Shown here one piece after another: positions 9,402-17,377 of a DNA stretch of 64,000 nucleotides (the first letter of the stretch is position 1; each line of letters opens with the position of its first letter). Under the pieces are notes generated by a model that searched no databases, had not been told where the DNA came from, and worked only from the letters and a program-made list of their open reading frames with translations. The DNA lies in NCBI RefSeq assembly GCF_014201735.1, contig NZ_JACHFE010000002.1, forward strand, positions 248,001 through 312,000. Direction: 5' to 3'. Made by a program: the position numbers and the translations under genes. This DNA comes from Marinobacter oulmenensis (lineage in GTDB: Bacteria > Pseudomonadota > Gammaproteobacteria > Pseudomonadales > Oleiphilaceae).

Positions 9402-9770
9402 ATGAAAACGATTCACAAGTTCCGTCTTGAAGCAGGTAAGGAGCCGACCAGTCTGACCCTGCGTGAAGGGTTTCAGGTGGTTCGGTGTGAATATCTGGTG
9501 CCCGAGAAATCCGTTTTCCTCTGGGTCCAGCAACCCCTGAATGTGACAACCCCGACGGTTGAGCGGCACTTCCGCGTCGCCATGTCCGGTGAGCCGGTAC
9601 CTGATAGCTACGGCTATGTTGATACTGCTCTTGACCCATTTGGTCCGGAGGCCTATCACGTGTTTGAAGTGCCTGAAGCTGAATTGCACGCCATGACCGA
9701 GGGTCACGGGCAGGCAGATAACCCCATACTGGATCAGTCCGGTTGGCGCGCTGCACGGTTTGTATTCTGA
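9402..9770 (+). CDS. Small conserved hypothetical protein
   Basis: 122 residues from the ATG at 9402, chosen because GGAGGAGGG precedes it; upstream starts in the same frame at 9312 and 9378 lack such a site. The sequence (MKTIHKFRLEAGKEPTSLTL, REGFQVVRCEYLVPEKSVFLWVQQPLN) looks like a compact beta-rich soluble protein without membrane segments. I do not recognise a characterised family. A strong terminator follows about 50 bp downstream. Confidence 0.7.
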   Translation: MKTIHKFRLEAGKEPTSLTLREGFQVVRCEYLVPEKSVFLWVQQPLNVTTPTVERHFRVAMSGEPVPDSYGYVDTALDPFGPEAYHVFEVPEAELHAMTEGHGQADNPILDQSGWRAARFVF

Positions 9771-9823
9771 GGAGAGTGTTGACCTGTCCTGGAGTGTTCT
9801 TGAAGACGTCTCACTGTGTGTCT

Positions 9824-9849
9824 GGGCCCCATTAGGGGCCCCTTTTTTT
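9824..9849 (+). terminator. Rho-independent terminator
   Basis: GGGCCCC, loop ATTA, GGGGCCC gives a perfect 7-bp stem, followed by C and seven T. It ends the rightward transcript carrying the LysR gene and the small hypothetical gene. It could also act for the leftward hydrolase only weakly, because the other side has no T run. Confidence 0.85.
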
Positions 9850-9855
9850 GCCTGT

Positions 9856-10386
9856 TCACTTGATTAGCGCCTGAACCTCCCGGAACCGGGGATGGCGGCA
9901 GTGGACCATCCACTCAAAGGCCACCATTTCAACCGTAACCGCCCGGGCCCCGCTCTGTTTCAGCCTCTCCAGGGCGGCATCCCGGTCACCATCGTCCCGG
10001 GAACCGGTCGCATCAGCCACCACCCATACCTTGTAGCCGGCATCCAGCAGACTGAGTGCCGTCTGCATCATGCATACGTGAGTTTCGCAGCCGGCAATCA
10101 CGATATGCTGACGCCCCTCCGGCATCTCTTCAACCAGGCCGTCAGGACAGGCATCAAAGTGGTATTTTGAAACGGTTACATCCGCCAGTTCCCTTATCTG
10201 CTCGGAATTGTGACCAAGTTTTTCCGGTAGTTGTTCGGTGGCAATAACCGGTACGTCAAGAAGCTGGGCAATTTGGGCGAGCTGTATACATCGCCGGGTG
10301 ACCGCCTGTCCGTGGCTGATCGCGGGCATCAGGCGGTCCTGAACGTCTATGAGAACGAGAAGGGACTGATCGGATTTTATTAGCAT
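9856..10386 (-). CDS. Isochorismatase-family cysteine hydrolase (YcaC-like)
   Basis: 176 residues from the ATG at 10386, chosen because GGGAGG precedes it; a longer frame reaches 10482 without a ribosome site. The cysteine-hydrolase triad is visible: Asp in LLVLIDVQDRL, Lys in DVTVSKYHFDA, Cys in VIAGCETHVCMMQTALSL. The cis-peptide signature IAGCETHVC is typical of the family, which hydrolyses amides or isochorismate-like substrates. The substrate here is unknown. The gene stands alone, convergent with the preceding unit. Confidence 0.88.
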   Translation of the reverse strand: MLIKSDQSLLVLIDVQDRLMPAISHGQAVTRRCIQLAQIAQLLDVPVIATEQLPEKLGHNSEQIRELADVTVSKYHFDACPDGLVEEMPEGRQHIVIAGCETHVCMMQTALSLLDAGYKVWVVADATGSRDDGDRDAALERLKQSGARAVTVEMVAFEWMVHCRHPRFREVQALIK

Positions 10387-10552
10387 TGTTTTGCCTCCCT
10401 GGTGGCGGTTTCTTCGGACAGCATACGCGATTCGGGCCAGCCCTGAATTTTTTTCAAAGAATTCTGGCTGTGGAGTTGCCAAATGCCGATAAAGACATTA
10501 CAGTATGCGACCTCAAATGAGCGGTAACATCGCTGATTTGAAACAGTTTATT

Positions 10553-10643
10553 GGAGAGGTGGCCGAGTGGCTGAAGGCGCACGCCTGGAAAGTGTGTATA
10601 CGTTAATAGCGTATCGAGGGTTCGAATCCCTCCCTCTCCGCCA
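10553..10643 (+). tRNA. tRNA-Ser (anticodon GGA)
   Basis: 91 nt including encoded CCA. The acceptor GGAGAGG pairs with CCTCTCC. The anticodon stem-loop CACGC-CTGGAAA-GTGTG carries GGA. A long variable arm (TATACGTTAATAGCGTATC) marks a type II tRNA, and GGTTCGAATCC is the T loop. Short frames crossing this gene are spurious. Confidence 0.97.
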
Positions 10644-10679
10644 ATACGAAACCCCGGCAACGCCGGGGTTTTTTATTGG
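10625..10679 (+). repeat. Direct repeat copy 1: tRNA-Ser 3' end plus terminator
   Basis: A 55-bp stretch (from the end of the T loop through CCA and the following hairpin) is identical to 10795-10849. Similarity continues imperfectly for about 10 bp further. The offset between copies is exactly 170 bp. Confidence 0.97.
10650..10674 (+). terminator. Terminator of tRNA-Ser (copy 1)
   Basis: AACCCCGGC, loop AAC, GCCGGGGTT, then four more T. The 9-bp stem lies 6 bp after the CCA of tRNA-Ser. Confidence 0.9.
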
Positions 10680-10794
10680 CTGATTGGCAGGGTAGAAAGA
10701 ACCCTCGCGGGTTCGACCGAAGCCTGCGCCGCAGGCTGAGGAACGCCGGAGCAGAGCGACGGCGGCCCGAAGGGTGAGGGCCGAAGGCCCGAAT
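10680..10794. other. GC-rich structured spacer between the tRNA-Ser 3'-end repeats
   Basis: Non-coding. It contains AGCCTGC-GCC-GCAGGCT and GGGCC-GAA-GGCCC hairpins plus ACCCTCGCGGGT. The part next to copy 2 resembles a T arm (GGCCCGAATAATCCC against GGTTCGAATCCC in the tRNA). Short frames through it have no support as genes. Confidence 0.6.
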
Positions 10795-10849
10795 AATCCC
10801 TCCCTCTCCGCCAATACGAAACCCCGGCAACGCCGGGGTTTTTTATTGG
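10795..10849 (+). repeat. Direct repeat copy 2: tRNA-Ser 3' end plus terminator
   Basis: Identical over 55 bp to 10625-10679. It includes the 3' acceptor strand and CCA of tRNA-Ser but not the 5' two thirds of the tRNA, so it is not a second tRNA gene. Confidence 0.97.
10820..10844 (+). terminator. Terminator in repeat copy 2
   Basis: Exact copy of the hairpin at 10650-10674 (AACCCCGGC-AAC-GCCGGGGTT plus T run), 170 bp downstream. It would catch read-through from the first terminator. Confidence 0.85.
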
Positions 10850-11040
10850 GTGATCGTCAGGGTGGCAACAGGCCTATCGATTCAATCTATTTTGGGCCAT
10901 TAACACTGCATTCAGATCAAGTCTGTTAACCTGTTCTCATCTCGGTTTTGATCCGGCGCATTTCCATCCTTTTTTCCTGTGCTAAGCTTGCCCCAAAAGC
11001 TAAATGTAACGATAACAATTACATATCATAGGACACTTTC

Positions 11041-12669
11041 ATGCTGATGCAAAACATCAAGGTTAGGGTAAAACTTGGCCTCCTGGTAGGCATGGCGGCT
11101 CTGATGATGGTTGCCATTACCTCTTATGCCCTTCTGGATATGCGCCAGTCCCTGACGGACGAACGCACTGCCCAGTTAGACGCTCTGCTGGATACCAAAA
11201 TCGATCTGCTGGAAACACTGAACGGCCGGGTGCGTGCGGGGGAGCTCACGATGGATGAAGCCCGGGCGGAAGCGAAAACCTTGCTGGAGTCGATGACCTT
11301 TGGTAATGACGACTATTTTTTCGTCCTCAACTCAGCCTCAATTCTGGCGGCCCATGGCGGGGACCCTGAGCAGGTGGGCAGGAATCTTCGGGATTTCCAG
11401 ACCGAAGACGGCCAGTTCCTGTTCCGTGATATGGCGGCTCTGCTGGATAGCAAGCGCGCCCGCGGTGAGTTCAGCTACCTGTGGCCCAAAGCCGGCAGCG
11501 ACAAACCCCAGCCAAAACTCACTGTCGCCAAGCCCTTCGAGCCCTGGGGCTGGGTTGTGGGAACCGGGGTCTACATGGACGACCTCAATAGTGCATTCAT
11601 GGAGGATGTCATCGGCATGGCGATGGTCTTGCTGGCGGCCCTGTTGGTCCTGACGGCGTTGTCGCTGTTTGTAGGGCGCAGCATTATCCGGCCGCTGGAT
11701 ACGATCCGTGGCGTTATGGTTCAGGTAGCTGACGGTAATCTCAAGGTCCGGACCCAGCTTGAGGGGAAAGATGAGTTGGCTGCTGTGGGCAGCCGGATTG
11801 ATGAGACCCTGTCGGTTTTCCATGATCTGGTGCAGCAGATTGGCCGTTCCGCTTCCGAAGTCTCTGACAGTGCCCGCGATCTGGCTCGCAGTGCGGACGA
11901 AACCAGCAAAACGCTGGATGAGCAGGCTCAGGAAGCCGAACAGTTGTCCACGGCCATGAACGAGATGGCTGCGAGCGTCCAGGAGGTGGCCCGGAGTGCC
12001 GGGGAGACGTCCTCCGCGATCGACAATGCGGACCACGAGGCTGACGAAGGTAATCATGACGTTGAGGAAACTGTCGAGCGTATTCAGGCTCTGGCTCGTG
12101 AAGTCAAGGAGGCCTCAGAGGTTATTGAGGCGCTGGAGGGTGATACCGAGCAGATCAGCCAGGTTCTCAGTGAAATCCAGGCGATTTCCGAGCAGACCAA
12201 CCTGCTGGCACTGAACGCTGCCATTGAAGCCGCCAGGGCCGGTGAGTCTGGACGGGGATTTGCCGTTGTTGCCGACGAAGTCCGGCAACTGGCGCAACGA
12301 ACCCAGGGTTCAACGGAAGAGATCCGTAACATGAATGAGCGGCTGCAGAGTGCTGCACGCAAGGCGGTTCAGGTTATGGAACGCTCCCGGGACCGGGCGG
12401 ATGAAAGCGTTGATTCCGCCCACCATGCGGGGCAGGAACTCGAACGAATCGTCGGCCAGATGGCCCGCATCAAGGACATGGGCATTCAGGTCGCTGCGGC
12501 TGCTGAAGAGCAGAGTCAGGTGTCCGAGGAAATGAGTGCCAATCTGGTACGGATTACGCAGGGTTCGGAAAATACCGTGGCAGCGGCCAACACGGTTGCC
12601 AGCAGCGGTGATCAATTGCAGTCATTGTCTGCGGAGCTGCAGAAACAGATCAACCGTTTCACGGTTTGA
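11041..12669 (+). CDS. Methyl-accepting chemotaxis protein with single Cache domain
   Basis: 542 residues. TM1 is near 12-30. A periplasmic single Cache (sCache_2-like) domain follows, with [29 protein letters not shown] and [20 protein letters not shown]2 is near 180-200, then HAMP ([15 protein letters not shown]). The signalling domain has the hairpin tip [22 protein letters not shown]-type sequence. It senses a small ligand, probably an organic acid given the Cache type, but this is inference. No CheB/R-tethering pentapeptide is present at the end (INRFTV). Confidence 0.93.
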   Translation: MLMQNIKVRVKLGLLVGMAALMMVAITSYALLDMRQSLTDERTAQLDALLDTKIDLLETLNGRVRAGELTMDEARAEAKTLLESMTFGNDDYFFVLNSASILAAHGGDPEQVGRNLRDFQTEDGQFLFRDMAALLDSKRARGEFSYLWPKAGSDKPQPKLTVAKPFEPWGWVVGTGVYMDDLNSAFMEDVIGMAMVLLAALLVLTALSLFVGRSIIRPLDTIRGVMVQVADGNLKVRTQLEGKDELAAVGSRIDETLSVFHDLVQQIGRSASEVSDSARDLARSADETSKTLDEQAQEAEQLSTAMNEMAASVQEVARSAGETSSAIDNADHEADEGNHDVEETVERIQALAREVKEASEVIEALEGDTEQISQVLSEIQAISEQTNLLALNAAIEAARAGESGRGFAVVADEVRQLAQRTQGSTEEIRNMNERLQSAARKAVQVMERSRDRADESVDSAHHAGQELERIVGQMARIKDMGIQVAAAAEEQSQVSEEMSANLVRITQGSENTVAAANTVASSGDQLQSLSAELQKQINRFTV

Positions 12670-12680
12670 CCGGATGTGCG

Positions 12681-13121
12681 TCAAGGGGCTGGAATCTGGC
12701 CGGCCCCGGATTCGGACCAGTAATCCAGGAGCGACTGGATCGACTGGGCGAACTCACCGATATCCATGGGTTTGACGACAAAACCGGAAGCTCCGAGGTC
12801 GTAGGACTCGACAATGTCCGCTTCCGCCTCCGAGGTGGTCAGGATGACCACCGGGATCTGGCGGAGCGTGTACAGCTTCCGGAAGTGGTCTAGAAACGCC
12901 TTGCCGCCCATCCGCGGCATATTCAGGTCCAGAAGGATCAGGTCCGGTGTGGGCATGTCGGAGTAGCAACCTTGGCGTTGCACAAAGGCGAGGGCCTCCA
13001 CGCCGTCCCCGACATCGTAAATGCTGAGGGAAACGCTGCAGGCATTTAGTGCCATCCGTGTAAGGTAGACGTCGGCGGGCTCATCTTCTACCACTAACAC
13101 CACAAATGGTTTGTTTGTCAT
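12681..13121 (-). CDS. CheY-like response regulator (Rcp1-type)
   Basis: 146 residues, a lone receiver. VEDEPADVYLTRMAL gives the acidic pair, LILLDLNMPRMGGKAF carries the acceptor aspartate, and VILTTSEAEAD plus GFVVKPMD give the conserved Thr/Ser and Lys. The wording LLDLNMPRMGG and the DIVESYDLGASGF segment match the Rcp1-like regulators that partner PAS and phytochrome kinases. It is the last gene of the five-frame signalling operon 18726-12681, 9 bp after the preceding kinase. Confidence 0.93.
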   Translation of the reverse strand: MTNKPFVVLVVEDEPADVYLTRMALNACSVSLSIYDVGDGVEALAFVQRQGCYSDMPTPDLILLDLNMPRMGGKAFLDHFRKLYTLRQIPVVILTTSEAEADIVESYDLGASGFVVKPMDIGEFAQSIQSLLDYWSESGAGQIPAP

Positions 13122-13130
13122 CGTTGCTGT

Positions 13131-14426
13131 CTACCTGGCCGCTGGGAGGTCAAAAATGATGGCCGTACCGCCGTCCATGCCATCCTCTATGCGTATGTGT
13201 CCGCCGACGGGGCGTAGTGCCTTGGCCACCAGGGCCAGGCCCATGCCAGTGCCTTCAGACGCAGTCGGAACCAGCCTGGTGAACAGTTCCAGAGCCTGAA
13301 GTCGGTACTCCGGCGCAATGCCGGAGCCATTATCCGCGATTCGGAGTTCAATTCGGTCATGCCGGGAACCGGCAGTTATCCTCACCACAAGTGGTCGATC
13401 TGCGTGCCGGTAGACCCAGGCATTGTGAAGTAATATCCGGAAAATCAATACCAGGCGGCGATGGTCGAAGTAGACCGCTGGCAAGGGCGCCGGCGTTTCC
13501 AGTCGGGCCTGCTGACGCATGTCGGCGAGGGTGTTGGTCTGTTCATAGGCCTGCTCAAGCACGGATCCGGTGTCCAGGACTGTCATCACCGGCCTGGCCC
13601 GGTCCAGCCCCAGATAACGCTGGACATCGCTGACAAGCTCGCTTAGCCGTCGGGCCTGCTCCTGGATGAAACCAACCACCACAGCCTGATCCTGTAGCCG
13701 GTCCGGCGCCGCGTCCCATCGGACAAGCTGTTGTGAAAGGCTGACCAGGCGGCGGCTCGGTTCCTGAAAATGATGGGCCATTACGTCGCCAAGCCGTTCC
13801 AGTTCACCGTTCCGGAAGGATAACTCCCCCAGCAGCTCATCGTTCTTGCGGTAGGCTCTTCGCAGACGCAGGATGACAACGATGAGAACGGCGATGATGA
13901 CGGTCTGGGTGAGGGCGCCGGCCACTGCCAGCCAGAACTGGAGAGTCTTAGCCTGCTGCAGTTGCTCGGTTTGCAGATCGACCTGCTCTTCGACCCGGGC
14001 GATATAGTGTCGCTCAGCAGCCGGATCAAAATCACTGGTATCGTAAACGGCAGAAATGAGCGTGTCCTGTCCACGGTATTCGAACGGCTCACTGTAGACA
14101 CCCATAACACGGACCTGGCCATCGGCGAGCCGGTGCCTGAAGAACAGGTGATTACGTTCCAGTGTGGCCGCCCGGTGCATTTCCTGTTCGACCTGATCCG
14201 GAGTGAGCATATTGATCTGGTTGATATTCATTCCCGCAACTTCCGAAAAGCCATAGAAAGCGCGGGCGGCAGGATTGGCCCGAAGAATTTGGCCATCTTC
14301 GACAGCGATGATCATCATCGGCATCGAGTGTTTGCTGAAAAACGTTTCAAAGGCCAGGTCTGCGTGGGTATTTGCCGACAGGGTCAGGAACAGTACAGCC
14401 AGAATGTGGATAGCAGACTGTTTCAT
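13131..14426 (-). CDS. PAS-domain sensor histidine kinase
   Basis: 431 residues. A signal peptide (MKQSAIHILAVLFLTLSANTHA) is followed by a PAS domain (IAVEDGQILRANPAARAFYGFSE) that would therefore lie outside the membrane. A TM segment (FWLAVAGALTQTVIIAVLIVVIL) follows near 165-185. The kinase core has an H box in DVMAHHFQEPSRRLVSL and an ATPase domain with HNAWVY, ADNGSGIAPE and GTGMGLALV. Start overlaps the stop of the upstream kinase (ATGA). Likely phosphorylates the regulator encoded next. Confidence 0.9.
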   Translation of the reverse strand: MKQSAIHILAVLFLTLSANTHADLAFETFFSKHSMPMMIIAVEDGQILRANPAARAFYGFSEVAGMNINQINMLTPDQVEQEMHRAATLERNHLFFRHRLADGQVRVMGVYSEPFEYRGQDTLISAVYDTSDFDPAAERHYIARVEEQVDLQTEQLQQAKTLQFWLAVAGALTQTVIIAVLIVVILRLRRAYRKNDELLGELSFRNGELERLGDVMAHHFQEPSRRLVSLSQQLVRWDAAPDRLQDQAVVVGFIQEQARRLSELVSDVQRYLGLDRARPVMTVLDTGSVLEQAYEQTNTLADMRQQARLETPAPLPAVYFDHRRLVLIFRILLHNAWVYRHADRPLVVRITAGSRHDRIELRIADNGSGIAPEYRLQALELFTRLVPTASEGTGMGLALVAKALRPVGGHIRIEDGMDGGTAIIFDLPAAR

Positions 14427-16762
14427 AAGCTGTCATCCTCTGCGGGCGGGGTGGCTGGAAGGGTGAAAATGAAGCAGCAGCCGCGATCGTCGCCTGGGGA
14501 CTCGACCCGTATCTTTCCTCCGTGGCGTTCCACGATCTTTCTGCAAATAGCCAGTCCCACACCATGGCCTTCATAGTCGGAGCGGGTGTGCAGGCGCTGG
14601 AATATATGAAACAGCCGGTCTGCCTGCTCAGGCGCAATACCGATGCCGTTGTCACAGACCCGGATTTCCCGGTATTTTTCATCGGGTGTGGCTCGCGCCA
14701 ATATTTCGATAACCGGCTTACAATTGGGGCGCCGGTATTTTTTGGCGTTGTGTATCAGGTTCTGGAGCAGTCGGGTCATTTCATCAGGACTTGCCATCAC
14801 TTCCGGCCAATCACCGGAAACCCGGATATCGGCCCCTGAAGCTTCAATGTCCGGATTGAGGAAATGAAGGGCCTCATCCAGCGCGTTCTTTAGTGGCATC
14901 CACTGCATCGGCTGGCCTTTTCGGCCTACACGGGAATAGGCCAGCAGTGACAGCAGCATGCCATCAATTCGCTGGGCACCGTCGATCAGGTAGTGCAGCA
15001 TAGTGGCCCCATCTTTATCCAGCGTGCCGCCGAGGTGGCGCTCGAGCAACTGGGCGTAACTGGTGACCATGCGCAGGGGCTGGCGCAGGTCGTGGGAGGT
15101 GGCGTAGGCAAAATGCTCCAGCTCCCGGTTCGACTGTTCCAGGGACTCCCGATACTGATCCAGTTGCTCCTGAATGGCGTGCTCTTCGGTGACATCGTGC
15201 AGATAGCCGTGCCAGATGGTGCTACCGTCAGCAAGACGTTCGGGCGAGGCAATGCCAGAGACCCACAACAGGTGGCCATCCGGGTGGTTGATCCGGTAGG
15301 TTGCCCGCCAGGTGGTGAGGTTTTCCAGGGAATCCTGGATAGTCTTCACCACGGCTCCGAAGTCCCGCTGATCAATAACCTTGAATACCGGGCTGGCGTC
15401 ATTTTTCACCTGTTCCGGGTGCACGCCGTAAATGGAATAAATACCCTGGCTCGCGTAGGGGAAGCTCGTTCTTCCATCCGGCTGCTGGCAATACTGATAA
15501 AGTGCGCCTGGAAGCAGCGCCGCGTGTTTGCGCAACTGACTGACCAGTTCGTTGACGCGGGTTTCGGCCTCCTTGCGTTGGGTGATGTCAGAATGGGTGC
15601 CGGCCATAAGCAGAGGTTCGCCCGACTCGCTACGGGAAACCACGCGGCCGCGGTCACGGACCCAGACCCAGTGGCCACTCTTGTGCCGCAGGCGTATCTC
15701 GACGTCGTAGCTTTCAAGTTCGCCTCGGAAATGGCTGTCGAGTACCGACTTTGAGTGCTCCAGGTCCTCCGGATGACACAGGGTTCGCCAGGTGTCGATG
15801 GTGGTTGGCTGGAGCTCTTCGAGCAGGTAACCGACCATGTCTGCCCAGCGGTCGTTAAGACGTGTTTCCCCGGTCTGTACATTCCATTCCCAGGTGCCGG
15901 CAGCCGTGCCCCACAGTATGTTTTGCAGCGTATTGCGCTCATCTTCGAGGGCCTGGTGGTCCAGAGTCTGTTGGGTGACGTCTTCAATGGCTGCCAGATA
16001 GAGCGGCTGTTCGGTCAGGGTATCGACAAATCGGTCGCCGCTCAGTCTGAGCAGGGTGACCTGTGTGAGCAGGGTCCTGCCCGTGACGCTCCGATGCTCC
16101 CAGAAAAACTTTCGCGGGGTCTCGCCAGTCGAAGCCAGTAGCCGGGCGGCCTTGGTCGTCGAAGTTTCACCATCGGGCTGGTGTAAGGGCGACAGCGCAA
16201 ACAGGTCCGTCCCAACCAGATCCTTGGGCTCCCCGAATCCAAACAGTGAGGTCGCGGTATGGTTGGCTTCTGAAATGACCGGCAGCCCTCCGGCGCTGAC
16301 CTGGAGCAGGAGCTTTGCGCTGGGGGAGAAGCAGAAGAGGGCGTTAAAATGGTGAAAAAGACGATTTTTCTTTAGATAAAGAATCAGCAGTGTGGCAATG
16401 GTCGCAAACAGCGCAAGGGTAAGCACCACGATTAGCCATAGATAGGGCCCGAAACGGTCGTGGATCTGTTGCCACAGGGAGTCATCATCGAATGGTGGCA
16501 GATTGAGCGCTCGGGCAGCTGCCTCAACGCTCAGGTAGTTCTGCGGTGGCGCAAAGCGCACCGGGCTTTCCTGGCTGTGCAGGGGGCTGTCCTGACTCAG
16601 GAGCGCATTGCTGACGCGCCGAATTTGCTCCATAGGGACGTGGGACATGGCAGCCAGGGCCCATTCCGGATAACGGTCTGTGGAATGGGCGAGAGGATAG
16701 AAAATGTTCGCTCGGGCCCGCAGCACCCTGAGCTCTCCTGGCGAGGTAAGGCCGGACCCCAT
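14423..16762 (-). CDS. PAS-domain sensor histidine kinase, C-terminal part of a PhnD-type kinase split by an in-frame TGA
   Basis: 779 residues if translation starts at the ATG directly after the TGA. The first ~55 residues (ELRVLRARANIFYPLAHSTDRYPEWALAAM) are the missing end of the PhnD-like domain encoded upstream in the same frame, so this polypeptide lacks a signal peptide of its own. TM segment YLWLIVVLTLALFATIATLL is near 115-135. Several PAS/PAC modules follow (HKSGHWVWVRDRGRVV, NHPDGHLLWVSG). The kinase core has H box FAYATSHDLRQPLRMV and ATPase motifs NLIHNAKKY, VCDNGIGIAPE, GHGVGLAICRKIVERHGG. Probably one gene with 16763-17377. Confidence 0.85.
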   Translation of the reverse strand: MGSGLTSPGELRVLRARANIFYPLAHSTDRYPEWALAAMSHVPMEQIRRVSNALLSQDSPLHSQESPVRFAPPQNYLSVEAAARALNLPPFDDDSLWQQIHDRFGPYLWLIVVLTLALFATIATLLILYLKKNRLFHHFNALFCFSPSAKLLLQVSAGGLPVISEANHTATSLFGFGEPKDLVGTDLFALSPLHQPDGETSTTKAARLLASTGETPRKFFWEHRSVTGRTLLTQVTLLRLSGDRFVDTLTEQPLYLAAIEDVTQQTLDHQALEDERNTLQNILWGTAAGTWEWNVQTGETRLNDRWADMVGYLLEELQPTTIDTWRTLCHPEDLEHSKSVLDSHFRGELESYDVEIRLRHKSGHWVWVRDRGRVVSRSESGEPLLMAGTHSDITQRKEAETRVNELVSQLRKHAALLPGALYQYCQQPDGRTSFPYASQGIYSIYGVHPEQVKNDASPVFKVIDQRDFGAVVKTIQDSLENLTTWRATYRINHPDGHLLWVSGIASPERLADGSTIWHGYLHDVTEEHAIQEQLDQYRESLEQSNRELEHFAYATSHDLRQPLRMVTSYAQLLERHLGGTLDKDGATMLHYLIDGAQRIDGMLLSLLAYSRVGRKGQPMQWMPLKNALDEALHFLNPDIEASGADIRVSGDWPEVMASPDEMTRLLQNLIHNAKKYRRPNCKPVIEILARATPDEKYREIRVCDNGIGIAPEQADRLFHIFQRLHTRSDYEGHGVGLAICRKIVERHGGKIRVESPGDDRGCCFIFTLPATPPAEDDSL

Positions 16763-17377
16763 TCAATCCTCAAGCATGCCTGTTCGTACAAACCCTGCCT
16801 TAACCCTGCCATCAAGTAACGCCCGCATGACAGCATCATGAGAGCCGAGAGCTGCATAGCGCGCGAATTGCTTCGGGTCGAACCCCTGCTGCCGGATTTC
16901 ATAAGCCTGGGCAAGGTATCCGTTCAGGCACCGTTTACCCGGAATGCCGATCAGGCTTCCTTTTAACTGGTCCAGAGTCTTCAGGTTGCTATCGGCTCGG
17001 GTCAGGATCACGCCGGCTGTGGTGCTCAGCGTGTAGCGGCCCTGAGTTTTCTGCAGTGTTGCCAAAGGGCCACTGACCTGGAAGGATCGGCGGATCACCA
17101 TAAAATGCAAAGGGTTGGTCAGTACGAAGTCGATTTTCGAGGAAGCAAGGGCGCTGTCAAGCTCCTGGGTATCCAGGACCAGCAGCCGGACATCCGACTC
17201 CGGCAGCGCGTTCTGTATAACCTGTGCGACCGGCTCGAACTGCTGGCGTACCTGGGCTTGGTCGCGGTAGGCATAAACGCCCAGGGTCGTGGTCTGGGCC
17301 TGGCAGGGGACGACAGCAGACAGCAACGCGAATGCCAGGGCCAACCGAACAAATAAACCCGGCAAGCTTTTGATCAA
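16763..17377 (-). pseudogene. PhnD-like periplasmic binding domain, N-terminal fragment of the split sensor kinase
   Basis: 204 residues. The signal peptide (SLPGLFVRLALAFALLSAVVPCQA) is followed by a phosphonate-binding-like domain: LGVYAYRDQAQVRQQFEPVAQ, DFVLTNPLHFMVIRR, KGSLIGIPGKRCLNGYLAQAYE, GRVKAGFVRTGMLED. Translation ends at TGA (16763-16765), and the same frame continues without any further gap into the kinase at 16762. In related PhnD-PAS-kinases this region is continuous. The TGA therefore looks like a nonsense change (for example from TGG or CGA), a sequencing error, or a true split. The start overlaps the upstream cyclase stop (ATGA). Confidence 0.75.

Noticed and set aside
10454-10830. 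Leftward frames over the tRNA-Ser and its repeat (EREGFEPSIRY type peptides)
   Set aside because: They lie antisense to a tRNA and inside the repeat, a well-known source of spurious annotations.
10940-11040. Possible sigma-28 promoter before the Cache chemoreceptor (CGATAA element)
   Set aside because: No -35 element at proper distance and the -10 match is partial.
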